DNA from: Akkermansia sp.
Lineage (GTDB): Bacteria > Verrucomicrobiota > Verrucomicrobiia > Verrucomicrobiales > Akkermansiaceae
Length of the DNA: 19,414 nucleotides
Reading direction: 5' to 3'
Assembly: GCA_017628435.1 (NCBI GenBank)
Contig: JAGBZE010000164.1
Coordinates: 1-19,414, forward strand
Below, piece by piece: positions 8,478 through 15,020 of this stretch (the first letter of the stretch is position 1; every line of letters begins with the position of its first letter). The translations under genes were made by a program, and so were the position numbers. The notes under the pieces are model-generated. The model worked only from the letters and a program-made list of their open reading frames with translations, searched no databases and was not told the DNA's origin.

Positions 8478-8486
8478 GAGCTTGTT

Positions 8487-9053
8487 ATGACAGATGCCAA
8501 GAAAGAACTGCTGAATATTCTGCTCACCAAGTCTATCAAGACTGGCCATTTCATTCTTGCTTCCGGCAAGGAGAGCGACCTGTACTGCGACTGCCGCATC
8601 ACTGCTCTGGATGCCCGCGGTGCTAACCTGATTGGTCAGGTGGGCTGGCAGCTGGTGCAGGAGGAAATCATGCCCAAGTTCCCGGGCATCACCTCCATCG
8701 GTGGCATGACCATGGGCGCAGACCCCATCTCCCTTGCCATTGGTATGTACTCTGTAGAGGCAGAGGAGCCGCTCAAGGTGTTCACCGTACGCAAGGAGGC
8801 CAAGGACCATGGCCGTGGCAAGCGCATCGAGGGTAATTTTGCAGCTGGTCAGGAAGTCCTCGTGGTGGATGATGTTATCACCACCGGTGGTTCTACCCTG
8901 AAGGCTATTGATGCCATTGAGGCAGAGGGTGGCAAGGTAGTGGCTGCTCTGGTGCTGGTGGATCGCCAGGAAGGCGGCCGCGAGGCTATCGAAGGCCGTG
9001 GCATTCCGGTGTTCCCCATGTTCACTCGCGCCACTATTTTCGGCGATAAGTAA
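8487..9053 (+). CDS. pyrE: Orotate phosphoribosyltransferase
   Basis: A 188-residue cytoplasmic enzyme that makes orotidine 5'-phosphate from orotate and PRPP, the fifth step of UMP synthesis. The diagnostic PRPP-binding motif is VLVVDDVITTGGST (about residues 129-142). Other family features are FILASGKESDLYCDCR near the N terminus, the GGMTMGADP loop, and the basic flexible loop with RKEAKDHGRGKRIEG. Length is normal for PyrE. The promoter places the start codon almost at the transcription start, and no Shine-Dalgarno sequence is possible. The nagZ start lies two bases beyond the stop, so the two form one transcription unit. Confidence 0.94.
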   Translation: MTDAKKELLNILLTKSIKTGHFILASGKESDLYCDCRITALDARGANLIGQVGWQLVQEEIMPKFPGITSIGGMTMGADPISLAIGMYSVEAEEPLKVFTVRKEAKDHGRGKRIEGNFAAGQEVLVVDDVITTGGSTLKAIDAIEAEGGKVVAALVLVDRQEGGREAIEGRGIPVFPMFTRATIFGDK

Positions 9054-9055
9054 AC

Positions 9056-10114
9056 ATGCTGCCGGTTATTGCAGGTGTAGAAGGGCTTGTGCTCTCAGAT
9101 AGAGAGCGTGAGCTCTTCTCGCGTCTGCAGCCTGCCGGTTATATCCTCTTTACCCGCAATATTGCGGACTACGAGCTTACCCGCGAGCTCACGGATGAGC
9201 TGCGCCGCCTGACTACCGGGCCGGATGCCCCCATCATCGCCATCGACCAGGAAGGCGGGCGCGTGGTGCGCACGGCGGAAATAGGTGTGCAGCTTCCCTC
9301 CGCCGCTTCTCTGGCGCAGAAGGGCAGTGCCCACCACATCCGCCAGGCTGCTTATTACAATGCCGCCTGCCTGCACACCATGGGGGTGAATACCAATTTT
9401 GCCCCGGTGCTGGATTTAGCCTCCCCGCATGCCAATGCGCTGCCCAGCCGCTGCTGGGGCTATGGTACGCAGGAGGTGATTTCTCATGCAGGTGTGTGGA
9501 ATCGCGCCACTTTCGGTCGTGGCATCATGACCTGTGGCAAGCATTTCCCCGGCATGGGGGCGGCAGAGTGCGACCCGCATCATGATTTGCCCGTGCTGCA
9601 CGGCACGCGCGATTCCTTCCTGGCAGCGGCCAGCATGCCTTTCACCGCGCTCATGCCCGAGCTGCCTTCGCTCATGATTGCGCACCTCCTCATCCCGGAG
9701 ATAGATGCCGAGCTGCCCACCTCGCTTTCTCCTGCACTGGTGCAGGGCTTCCTGCGCGACCAGCTGGGCTATGAGGGCGTGGTCTTTACCGATGACCTCT
9801 GCATGGGCGCCATTGCCAGGCGCTACACCCCCGCCGAATCCGCCGCGCTTGCCCTGCGCGCCGGGTGCGATTTGCCACTGGTGTGCCACGATGTGGTGGC
9901 GCATCTGGAATCCGTCGCCGCTGCTATAGAAGAATTGCCCGCAGAGATCCTGGAAGCTGCGGCGCGCCGTATTGAGCGCTTCCGCCTCCACATTTCCACC
10001 CAGAAGCCCATGAGCTTCATCGAGTGGAATGATTACCTGAAAAACGTGGCCGGGTTCACCGCTTCCATACCGGAAGTCTCCGCCACCCCTGGCTCCCCGG
10101 TGCAGGGGTATTAA
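9056..10114 (+). CDS. nagZ: Family 3 glycoside hydrolase, NagZ-like beta-N-acetylhexosaminidase
   Basis: A 352-residue protein without signal peptide, expected in the cytoplasm, where NagZ removes N-acetylglucosamine from anhydro-muropeptides during peptidoglycan recycling. Family marks are IDQEGGRV (substrate pocket), NTNFAPVLDL, KHFPGMG (162-168), the DxH acid/base loop DPH (Asp173, His175), and FTDDLCMGAI (Asp246/Asp247, which includes the GH3 nucleophile). The usual KHFPGHG reads KHFPGMG, with Met167 in place of a normally conserved histidine; the catalytic dyad and nucleophile remain. It is co-transcribed with pyrE (two-base gap, no Shine-Dalgarno sequence) and ends at a strong hairpin. 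NagZ is the best match; a broader GH3 specificity is possible. Confidence 0.88.
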   Translation: MLPVIAGVEGLVLSDRERELFSRLQPAGYILFTRNIADYELTRELTDELRRLTTGPDAPIIAIDQEGGRVVRTAEIGVQLPSAASLAQKGSAHHIRQAAYYNAACLHTMGVNTNFAPVLDLASPHANALPSRCWGYGTQEVISHAGVWNRATFGRGIMTCGKHFPGMGAAECDPHHDLPVLHGTRDSFLAAASMPFTALMPELPSLMIAHLLIPEIDAELPTSLSPALVQGFLRDQLGYEGVVFTDDLCMGAIARRYTPAESAALALRAGCDLPLVCHDVVAHLESVAAAIEELPAEILEAAARRIERFRLHISTQKPMSFIEWNDYLKNVAGFTASIPEVSATPGSPVQGY

Positions 10115-10121
10115 AAACGAA

Positions 10122-10154
10122 ACAGCCCCGCTTCCGGTAGGAAAGCGGGGCTGT
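10122..10154. terminator. Bidirectional rho-independent terminator
   Basis: A perfect 12-base-pair hairpin: ACAGCCCCGCTT (10122-10133) pairs with AAGCGGGGCTGT (10143-10154) around a 9-base loop. It lies between the convergent nagZ and phosphorylase genes. On the minus strand the stem is followed by TTTCGTTTTT. On the plus strand a T run comes only about 11 bases later. Confidence 0.82.
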
Positions 10155-10169
10155 ACTGTGCTGATTTTT

Positions 10170-11843
10170 TTAGCAGTTGTACATCTTGGTGTAGTACTCA
10201 TCTGCCATGCGGTCGGAATCGAAGGCGGGGCAGATATCGTGCAGACCGGTGAAGACCATGTCCATCCACTTATCGCGGTTGTCGTAGTAGAGGGGCAGAA
10301 TTCTGCTTTCCAGCACGCTGTAGAAGTTATCGCGGTCGGAGCGGTCGCGGGCTTCGGGAGCCAGTCCCTCTTTGGCTTCGGGAATCATGAAGCAGTTTTC
10401 GCCGTCGCGGGCGAATTCGCGAACCCAGCCGTCATTGGTGGAAACGGAGAGGGAGCCGTTCATGGTGGCGCTCATGCCGGAGGTGCCAGAGGCCTCGCGG
10501 GTGACTACGGGGTTGTTCAGCCAGATATCCGAGCCGTTCTTGAGCAGGCGGCTGAGGCCGAGCTCATAGCCGGTGAGCACGGCGCAGCGCGGGTATTTCT
10601 TGCTCAGGTTGTTCAGGCGGTTGAAAATCTCCACGGCGGTGAAGTCGGTGGGGTAGGGCTTGCCTGCCCAGATCATCTGCACCGGGCGGTTGGTGCGCTG
10701 CAGCATGCGCTCGAACATGACCGGGTTCTCCGTGATGAGCGCCGGGCGCTTGTAGGCAGCAAAGCGGCGGGCCCATACGATGGTGAGGGTATCCTGGTCG
10801 AAGAGGTGGCCGGTTTGCTCGCCCACCACGCGGAAGAGTTCCTTCTTCAGGGCGCGTTTGCGGTGTATGAATGCCTTTTTATCACCCATAGCATAGGCTT
10901 CGGCCAGTTCCGGATCCTGCCAGTATTCGCGGTTCTGGGCGTTGGTCACATGGGTGATGGGGCAGATATCGCTGTAGCCCTGCCACATCTGGCGGGAAAC
11001 CTCGCCATGCAGGGCGGATACGCCGTTGGCCATGTGCGAGAGGCGCAGCGCGGCCAGGGTGTAGTTGAAGGTCTGTTCATTCGAGTCGAGCTTGAGCATG
11101 CTGCGCACCTGGTCCAGGGAGAGTCCGTCGAAGAAGGAGAAGTTGGCCATGAGGTTGATATCCATCTTCTCATTACCTGCTTCCTCCGGGGTGTGGGTGG
11201 TGAAGACGAAACGCTTGCGCACTTCATCCACGTTGCCGCCGTTGCGGGCCAGCATGTTGAACGCAGCGCCGATGGCGTGGGCCTCATTCATGTGGTAGAT
11301 TTCAGGCTCTACGCCCAGTTCCTCGAACAGACGCGCTCCGCCCTGTCCCAATACAATGTACTGGGAAATGCGGGTCATCGGGTTGGAGTCGTACAGACGC
11401 TGGGTGATGGAGCGGGAAATATCGTCGTTCTCCGGCAGGTCGGTGGTCAGGAAGAACATGGGCGCTGTGCCGAAGGTTTCCGGGCGCAGGTAGTAGGCTT
11501 TCACCCACACCGGGGCACCGCAGATGCGGATGAGGAATTTGATGTTGTGATCCTCCAGGAAGCTGTAGTCCTTGCGCAGGTATTGCACGGCCATGGAGCC
11601 ATCCTCGGCGCGAATCTGGTTGTAGTAGCCATAGGACCACAGAATGCCCACACCTACCAGATTCTGGCGCAGGGCACCGGCAGAGCGCATGTGCGAGCCG
11701 GCCAGGTAGCCCAGACCACCGGAATAAATCTTGAACACGTTGTCAATGGCGTATTCCATGCAGAAATAAGCCACTGATTTGCTGTACTTTTCGTCAATTT
11801 CGTAAGGATGCGCATACTGCGCAGGCAGGAAAGACTTGCTCAT
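10170..11843 (-). CDS. glgP: GT35 alpha-glucan phosphorylase-like protein, short form, PLP lysine missing
   Basis: A 557-residue member of the glycogen/alpha-glucan phosphorylase family, which splits alpha-1,4-glucans with phosphate to glucose 1-phosphate. It matches the short form, not the roughly 800-residue E. coli type. Family marks are IYSGGLGYLAGSH near the N terminus, NEAHAIGAA, FTTHTPEEAG (His217), ARRFAAYKRP, MIWAGKPYPTD, DIWLNNP and EASGTSGMSATMNG. In the last motif the family normally has Lys directly after GM, carrying pyridoxal phosphate; here the codon at 10470-10472 is AGC, giving Ser458. Unless another residue substitutes, classical phosphorylase activity is doubtful. I have a vague memory of related proteins with Thr or Ser there, so it may mark a subfamily rather than a dead enzyme. 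No clear promoter was found upstream. Confidence 0.85.
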   Translation of the reverse strand: MSKSFLPAQYAHPYEIDEKYSKSVAYFCMEYAIDNVFKIYSGGLGYLAGSHMRSAGALRQNLVGVGILWSYGYYNQIRAEDGSMAVQYLRKDYSFLEDHNIKFLIRICGAPVWVKAYYLRPETFGTAPMFFLTTDLPENDDISRSITQRLYDSNPMTRISQYIVLGQGGARLFEELGVEPEIYHMNEAHAIGAAFNMLARNGGNVDEVRKRFVFTTHTPEEAGNEKMDINLMANFSFFDGLSLDQVRSMLKLDSNEQTFNYTLAALRLSHMANGVSALHGEVSRQMWQGYSDICPITHVTNAQNREYWQDPELAEAYAMGDKKAFIHRKRALKKELFRVVGEQTGHLFDQDTLTIVWARRFAAYKRPALITENPVMFERMLQRTNRPVQMIWAGKPYPTDFTAVEIFNRLNNLSKKYPRCAVLTGYELGLSRLLKNGSDIWLNNPVVTREASGTSGMSATMNGSLSVSTNDGWVREFARDGENCFMIPEAKEGLAPEARDRSDRDNFYSVLESRILPLYYDNRDKWMDMVFTGLHDICPAFDSDRMADEYYTKMYNC

Positions 11844-11997
11844 ATATATCTGAACTTGTTTTGTTAAGAAGGGCGTGTCGGCTCGGCGTAATCAGAAATG
11901 CTGGCCAACTCCCGATGTTATACACCGAAATTCCCCCGCAGGAAAGAAAAAAATGGAAACCGTGACGCAAAAGCCAGCTGGGCGTATCAGGTGGCTG

Positions 11998-12222
11998 CTA
12001 GGCCTGTTCCTCGAAGCGGGGCCCCTTGCTTTGAGCGTCTACGTCCTGCACCAGTTCGAATAGGTTCTTGCTGCTGATATGTGGCTGCTCGGCATAGGTC
12101 AGAAAGCACTCCAGCGCTGCGGTGATTAGGTTTGTCCGGGTGGAGTTGGTGTGCTTCAATTTCTGGTTAAGGCGGGCGTGCTGGCTGGAAGAACAACGGA
12201 AGGTAATGGATTTCTGTTTCAT
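11998..12222 (-). CDS. Small ribbon-helix-helix-type putative DNA-binding protein
   Basis: A 74-residue protein with ribbon-helix-helix layout: an N-terminal beta strand (KSITFRCS, residues 4-11), then two helices (about 13-25 and 29-43, SSQHARLNQKLKHT and TRTNLITAALECFLTYAEQ). Such proteins bind DNA as dimers through the strand and often repress their own promoter or act as antitoxins. No toxin gene adjoins it. It diverges from the AP2-like gene across a 149-base spacer that contains a palindrome. The fold is assigned from pattern only. Its TATAAT box lies ten bases upstream of the ATG. Confidence 0.72.
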   Translation of the reverse strand: MKQKSITFRCSSSQHARLNQKLKHTNSTRTNLITAALECFLTYAEQPHISSKNLFELVQDVDAQSKGPRFEEQA

Positions 12223-12231
12223 GGTGCTGGT

Positions 12232-12237
12232 ATTATA
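12232..12237 (-). promoter_or_regulatory. -10 box of the ribbon-helix-helix gene
   Basis: A consensus TATAAT on the minus strand (12232-12237), with nine bases between it and the ATG at 12222, predicting a leader of about three bases. No good -35 lies 16-18 bases upstream, which would suit an activated promoter. Confidence 0.45.
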
Positions 12238-12310
12238 TCAGAGTGACGGCATTCGGACGATGATTGTTGGGTGAAGGTCGGCTAACAGATGAAGCAGGCC
12301 GGGCACAAAA

Positions 12311-12323
12311 GATGTAATACATC
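12311..12323. promoter_or_regulatory. 13-base perfect palindrome, candidate operator
   Basis: GATGTA-A-TACATC is a perfect inverted repeat with one central base. It lies in the spacer between the divergent ribbon-helix-helix and AP2-like genes, 49 bases before the AP2-like start. Its size fits a dimeric regulator site. No second copy was noticed in the spacer. Confidence 0.4.
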
Positions 12324-12371
12324 CTAATATAGTTCGCTATTTGGTGGGTAATGTAGTATGCTGGCCTCTGC

Positions 12372-12659
12372 ATGAAAACAATTCGCAATATCACACGGTT
12401 TACCTACGAGTTCACCTCATTTCAGGGCTGGAGGGTAACGCTGTGCCGCAACCAGGTTCATTTTACGCGTTATTTCTCGGATAAGCAGTATGGGGGTGAA
12501 CAAGCGGCTTTGGAGGCCGCTTTGGAGACGAGAAACCACGTGCTGGCGTGTCTGCGGGAGTATCCTGGAGACCCGGAGAAGGCTTTTGAGCTTTGCCGCG
12601 GGGAGCAGCAGCAGACCTGCTACCCCCGCGGCTTGCGTCCCCGCAAGAATTCGTTATGA
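12372..12659 (+). CDS. Small AP2-like domain protein
   Basis: A 95-residue basic protein. Residues about 15-62 (FQGWRVTLCRNQVHFTRYFSDKQYGGEQAALEAALETRN) resemble the AP2 fold: GWRV strand, a second strand with aromatic and basic residues, the FSDxxYGG turn, then an Ala-rich helix with R-N. In bacteria and phages such domains bind DNA, often inside integrases or homing endonucleases, but here the domain stands alone. The C-terminal 30 residues are polar and end in RPRKNSL. No Shine-Dalgarno sequence is seen; a weak TAGTAT (12354-12359) lies 12 bases upstream of the ATG. It is convergent with gadB, only 14 bases away. Whether it is a regulator or a domesticated mobile-element fragment cannot be decided. 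Confidence 0.68.
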   Translation: MKTIRNITRFTYEFTSFQGWRVTLCRNQVHFTRYFSDKQYGGEQAALEAALETRNHVLACLREYPGDPEKAFELCRGEQQQTCYPRGLRPRKNSL

Positions 12660-12673
12660 TTCGGTAGGCTGCA

Positions 12674-14059
12674 TCAGGTGTGTTTGAATGCCATGCCGTC
12701 GCATTCACACATGCTCTTGCCGGAGTTGTATTTAAGCAGGTGCGCAATGGCTCGCTTCATATCCTGCACCAGCAGGGTGGCCATGTCCATGGTGAAGCCC
12801 TGGCGCACCATCACGCGCATGACCACGGTTTCCTGCACATTGGCTGGCAGTGAGAATGCTGGCACCTGCCAGCCGCGCATGCGGAGGCGGTCCGACAATT
12901 CGTAGAGATTATAGCCGGCCGCCTTCGGGTTCTTGAAATAGAAGCACACGGCGGGAATATCCTTTTTCGGGTCGCCCGTGGCAATGAATTCGAACTCGCC
13001 CAGCTGGGCAATCTCCTTTGCCAGGTACTGGGCCACGTGGTAGGCAGCCATGTGAATAGCCTTGTATCCGCTCATGCCCAGACGCACAAAGTCGTAGTAC
13101 TGGGCAATAATCTGCCCGGCGGGGCGTGAGAAGTTGATGGCAATGGTCGGGATGCTGCCGCCCAGGTAATTCACCGCAAAGGTGATGTCCTTGGGCAGTT
13201 CAGATTCATCTCGCCAGACCACCCAGCCGCAACCCAACGGGGCAAGACCATACTTGTGACCGCTGGAGCTGATGCTCTTCACTCGCTTCAGGCGGAAATC
13301 GAAGGGAATATGCGGGGCGCAGAAGGGTGCCAGGAAGCCGCCGCTGGCTGCATCCACGTGCACATCCACATCCGGGCCGCCGGAGGCGGCCAGCTTGTCC
13401 AGCACGCGGCACACCTCATCCGGGAACTCATACTGGCCGGTGTAGGTCACGCCGAAGGTGGGCACCACGCAGATGGTGTTTTCATCCACCCGCTTCAGCA
13501 CCTCTTCTTCGCTCATGCAGAATTTCCCCGGGTTCATGGGAATCTCGCGGATTTCCACATCCCAGTAGCGGCAGAATTTGTGCCAGCAGATCTGCACCGG
13601 ACCACACACCAGGTTCGGCTTGTCGCAGGGCTTGCCGGCGGCTTTGCGGCGGGCGCGCCAGCGGCGGAGCGCGGCCATGCCGCCCAGCATGCAGGCCTCA
13701 CTGCTGCCGATGGTGGAGCAACCGATGGGCTTTGCATCTGCCGGTGCATTCCAGAGGTTTGCCACCATGCTTACGCAGCGCATCTCCAGCTCAGCGCACT
13801 GGGGGTATTCGTCCTTATCAATCATGTTCTTGCTGATGCTCAGATCCATCAGCTTGTGAACCTGCTCGTCGTCCCAGGTCTGGCAGAAAGTGGCCAGGTT
13901 CTGGCGGGCGTTACCATCCAGCATGAGTTCGGCCTTGATGAGCTCGTAGGCATCTTCCGGACGCATGGATTTTGTGGGCATCTTATCCGTGGGCAGAGGT
14001 TGAGATACATCTGCTGCCCCGAATAGACTTGTCGTTGTATTGTCGCAATGGGTATTCAT
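12674..14059 (-). CDS. gadB: Glutamate decarboxylase
   Basis: A 461-residue PLP enzyme, closely similar along its length to E. coli GadA/GadB. It turns glutamate into GABA and CO2, consuming a proton. Near-identical blocks include LDGNARQNLATFCQTWDDE, TIGSSEACMLGG, PNLVCGPVQICWHKF, DAASGGFLAPF and SGHKYGLAPLGCGWV, with PLP Lys269. The C terminus ends in FKHT as in E. coli, where the penultimate His takes part in pH-dependent closure. The frame extends to a TTG at 14098, but SLFGA aligns with SRFGA of E. coli near residue 15, so the ATG at 14059 is preferred. A strong AGGAGG at about 14085-14090 has no start codon at normal distance. No gadC antiporter is in the window. Confidence 0.94.
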   Translation of the reverse strand: MNTHCDNTTTSLFGAADVSQPLPTDKMPTKSMRPEDAYELIKAELMLDGNARQNLATFCQTWDDEQVHKLMDLSISKNMIDKDEYPQCAELEMRCVSMVANLWNAPADAKPIGCSTIGSSEACMLGGMAALRRWRARRKAAGKPCDKPNLVCGPVQICWHKFCRYWDVEIREIPMNPGKFCMSEEEVLKRVDENTICVVPTFGVTYTGQYEFPDEVCRVLDKLAASGGPDVDVHVDAASGGFLAPFCAPHIPFDFRLKRVKSISSSGHKYGLAPLGCGWVVWRDESELPKDITFAVNYLGGSIPTIAINFSRPAGQIIAQYYDFVRLGMSGYKAIHMAAYHVAQYLAKEIAQLGEFEFIATGDPKKDIPAVCFYFKNPKAAGYNLYELSDRLRMRGWQVPAFSLPANVQETVVMRVMVRQGFTMDMATLLVQDMKRAIAHLLKYNSGKSMCECDGMAFKHT

Positions 14060-14109
14060 GGCAGAGGTGATGACGCCGGCGGTAACCTCCTTGCGCAAAA
14101 ACAGTCAGC

Positions 14110-14137
14110 TGCCTATGCGCTGATAGGGGCTTGCCAA
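14110..14137 (-). promoter_or_regulatory. Candidate gadB promoter
   Basis: On the minus strand TTGGCA (14132-14137), 16 bases, then TAGGCA (14110-14115). The -10 is weak. The -35 overlaps the opposite-strand -35 of the Sel1 lipoprotein gene by five bases, so the two promoters should compete. The leader would be about 45 bases to the ATG at 14059. Confidence 0.35.
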
Positions 14138-14159
14138 AGGGCTGGCCGGGGAGTATAAT
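14131..14159 (+). promoter_or_regulatory. Promoter of the Sel1-repeat lipoprotein gene
   Basis: -35 TTGCCA (14131-14136), 17-base spacer, consensus -10 TATAAT (14154-14159). The ATG begins seven bases after the -10, so transcription should begin at or next to the A of the start codon: a fully leaderless message. Confidence 0.62.
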
Positions 14160-14165
14160 GCGCGC

Positions 14166-15014
14166 ATGAAATATTCTCTGCTGCTCCTGGTGCCCCTGTT
14201 GCTTTGTGCCTGTCAGAAGGATGATGCCGGCACCCCGACAACACCCCAGGCTATGTATGATATGGCCCAGCAGCTGCTGAAACCGAATGTGGAGAATGCA
14301 GAATCTGATTTTGCCGGGGCCCTGCAGTGGCTTCGCAAGGCTGCGGAGGGTGGGCTGTTGCGTGCGCAGCTCGACTTGGGCGGTATCTATTACGCAGGCG
14401 GCCATGGCCTGGAGGCCGATGCACGCCAGGCATATGACTGGTTCCAGAAGGCCGCGGCTCAGGGGAGCAAGGAGGCAGAGGTGTTTCTGGGTATGCTGCA
14501 ATATGAGGGCCGGTTGGGAGAGAAAAATGTGCAGGAAGCCATGAAGCACTGGCGCCTCGCGGCAGATGCCGGCATTGCTGAAGGACAGTACCGTCTGGGG
14601 CGCCTTCTGGCGCAGGCTGATGAAACCCGCCAGGAGGGTGTGGATTGGCTGGTTAAGGCTTCTGCCTCTGTGCCGCAGGCCGCCACTGCCTTGGGAAATC
14701 TTTACTACAAGTATCTGGAGGATGCCACTACTTCGGCCGCCTGGTACGAGAAGGGGGCTCTTGCAGGTGATGCGCTGGCGCAGCATATCTTTGCCGAAAT
14801 GCTGTTGCTGGGCGAGCCGGTGGAAAAAGATACAGAACGAGGTATGGCGATGCTTCGCATGGCGGCGGGGCAGGATTATAAACCTGCCATGGCACGGCTT
14901 ATCAATATTCTGCGTAATGGCAAGGCGGCAGAAGAGAACGAAAGTGAGGCTGCAGCGTGGGATGCCCGCTTGCAGGAGCTGATATCGAAGGAGGATACGC
15001 CTTCGGGAAAATGA
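14166..15014 (+). CDS. Sel1-repeat lipoprotein
   Basis: A 282-residue protein with a lipoprotein signal peptide (MKYSLLLLVPLLLCAC; lipobox LCAC, Cys16) and an alpha-solenoid of Sel1 repeats. Clear repeats lie at about 50-64 (ALQWLRKAAEGG), 66-100 (AQLDLGGIYYAGGHG), 103-138, 139-172 and 205-240. The last part is a charged helix ending in SGK. Asp17 is replaced by Gln17 after the lipidated Cys, so by the E. coli +2 rule it would go to the outer membrane. Such proteins are scaffolds or adaptors; no enzymatic role is expected. It diverges from gadB with overlapping -35 boxes and ends six bases from a convergent gene. Confidence 0.88.
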   Translation: MKYSLLLLVPLLLCACQKDDAGTPTTPQAMYDMAQQLLKPNVENAESDFAGALQWLRKAAEGGLLRAQLDLGGIYYAGGHGLEADARQAYDWFQKAAAQGSKEAEVFLGMLQYEGRLGEKNVQEAMKHWRLAADAGIAEGQYRLGRLLAQADETRQEGVDWLVKASASVPQAATALGNLYYKYLEDATTSAAWYEKGALAGDALAQHIFAEMLLLGEPVEKDTERGMAMLRMAAGQDYKPAMARLINILRNGKAAEENESEAAAWDARLQELISKEDTPSGK

Positions 15015-15020
15015 TTGCTT

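Noticed and set aside
10158..11777. Plus-strand open frame of 539 codons
   Set aside because: Antisense shadow of the GT35 phosphorylase gene; rich in His/Gly/Val with no motif.
11953..12063. 36-codon plus-strand frame with AGGAAAG upstream
   Set aside because: Half of it is antisense to the RHH gene, and there is no promoter or conserved feature. The purine run is part of an A-rich stretch.
12632..12647. Hairpin CTTGCG-TCCC-CGCAAG near the end of the AP2-like gene
   Set aside because: Inside the coding sequence and without a T run on either side, so not a convincing terminator.
14986..15005. Hairpin CGAAGG/CCTTCG at the 3' end of the Sel1 lipoprotein gene
   Set aside because: Only six base pairs with an eight-base loop, inside the coding region and with no adjacent T run.
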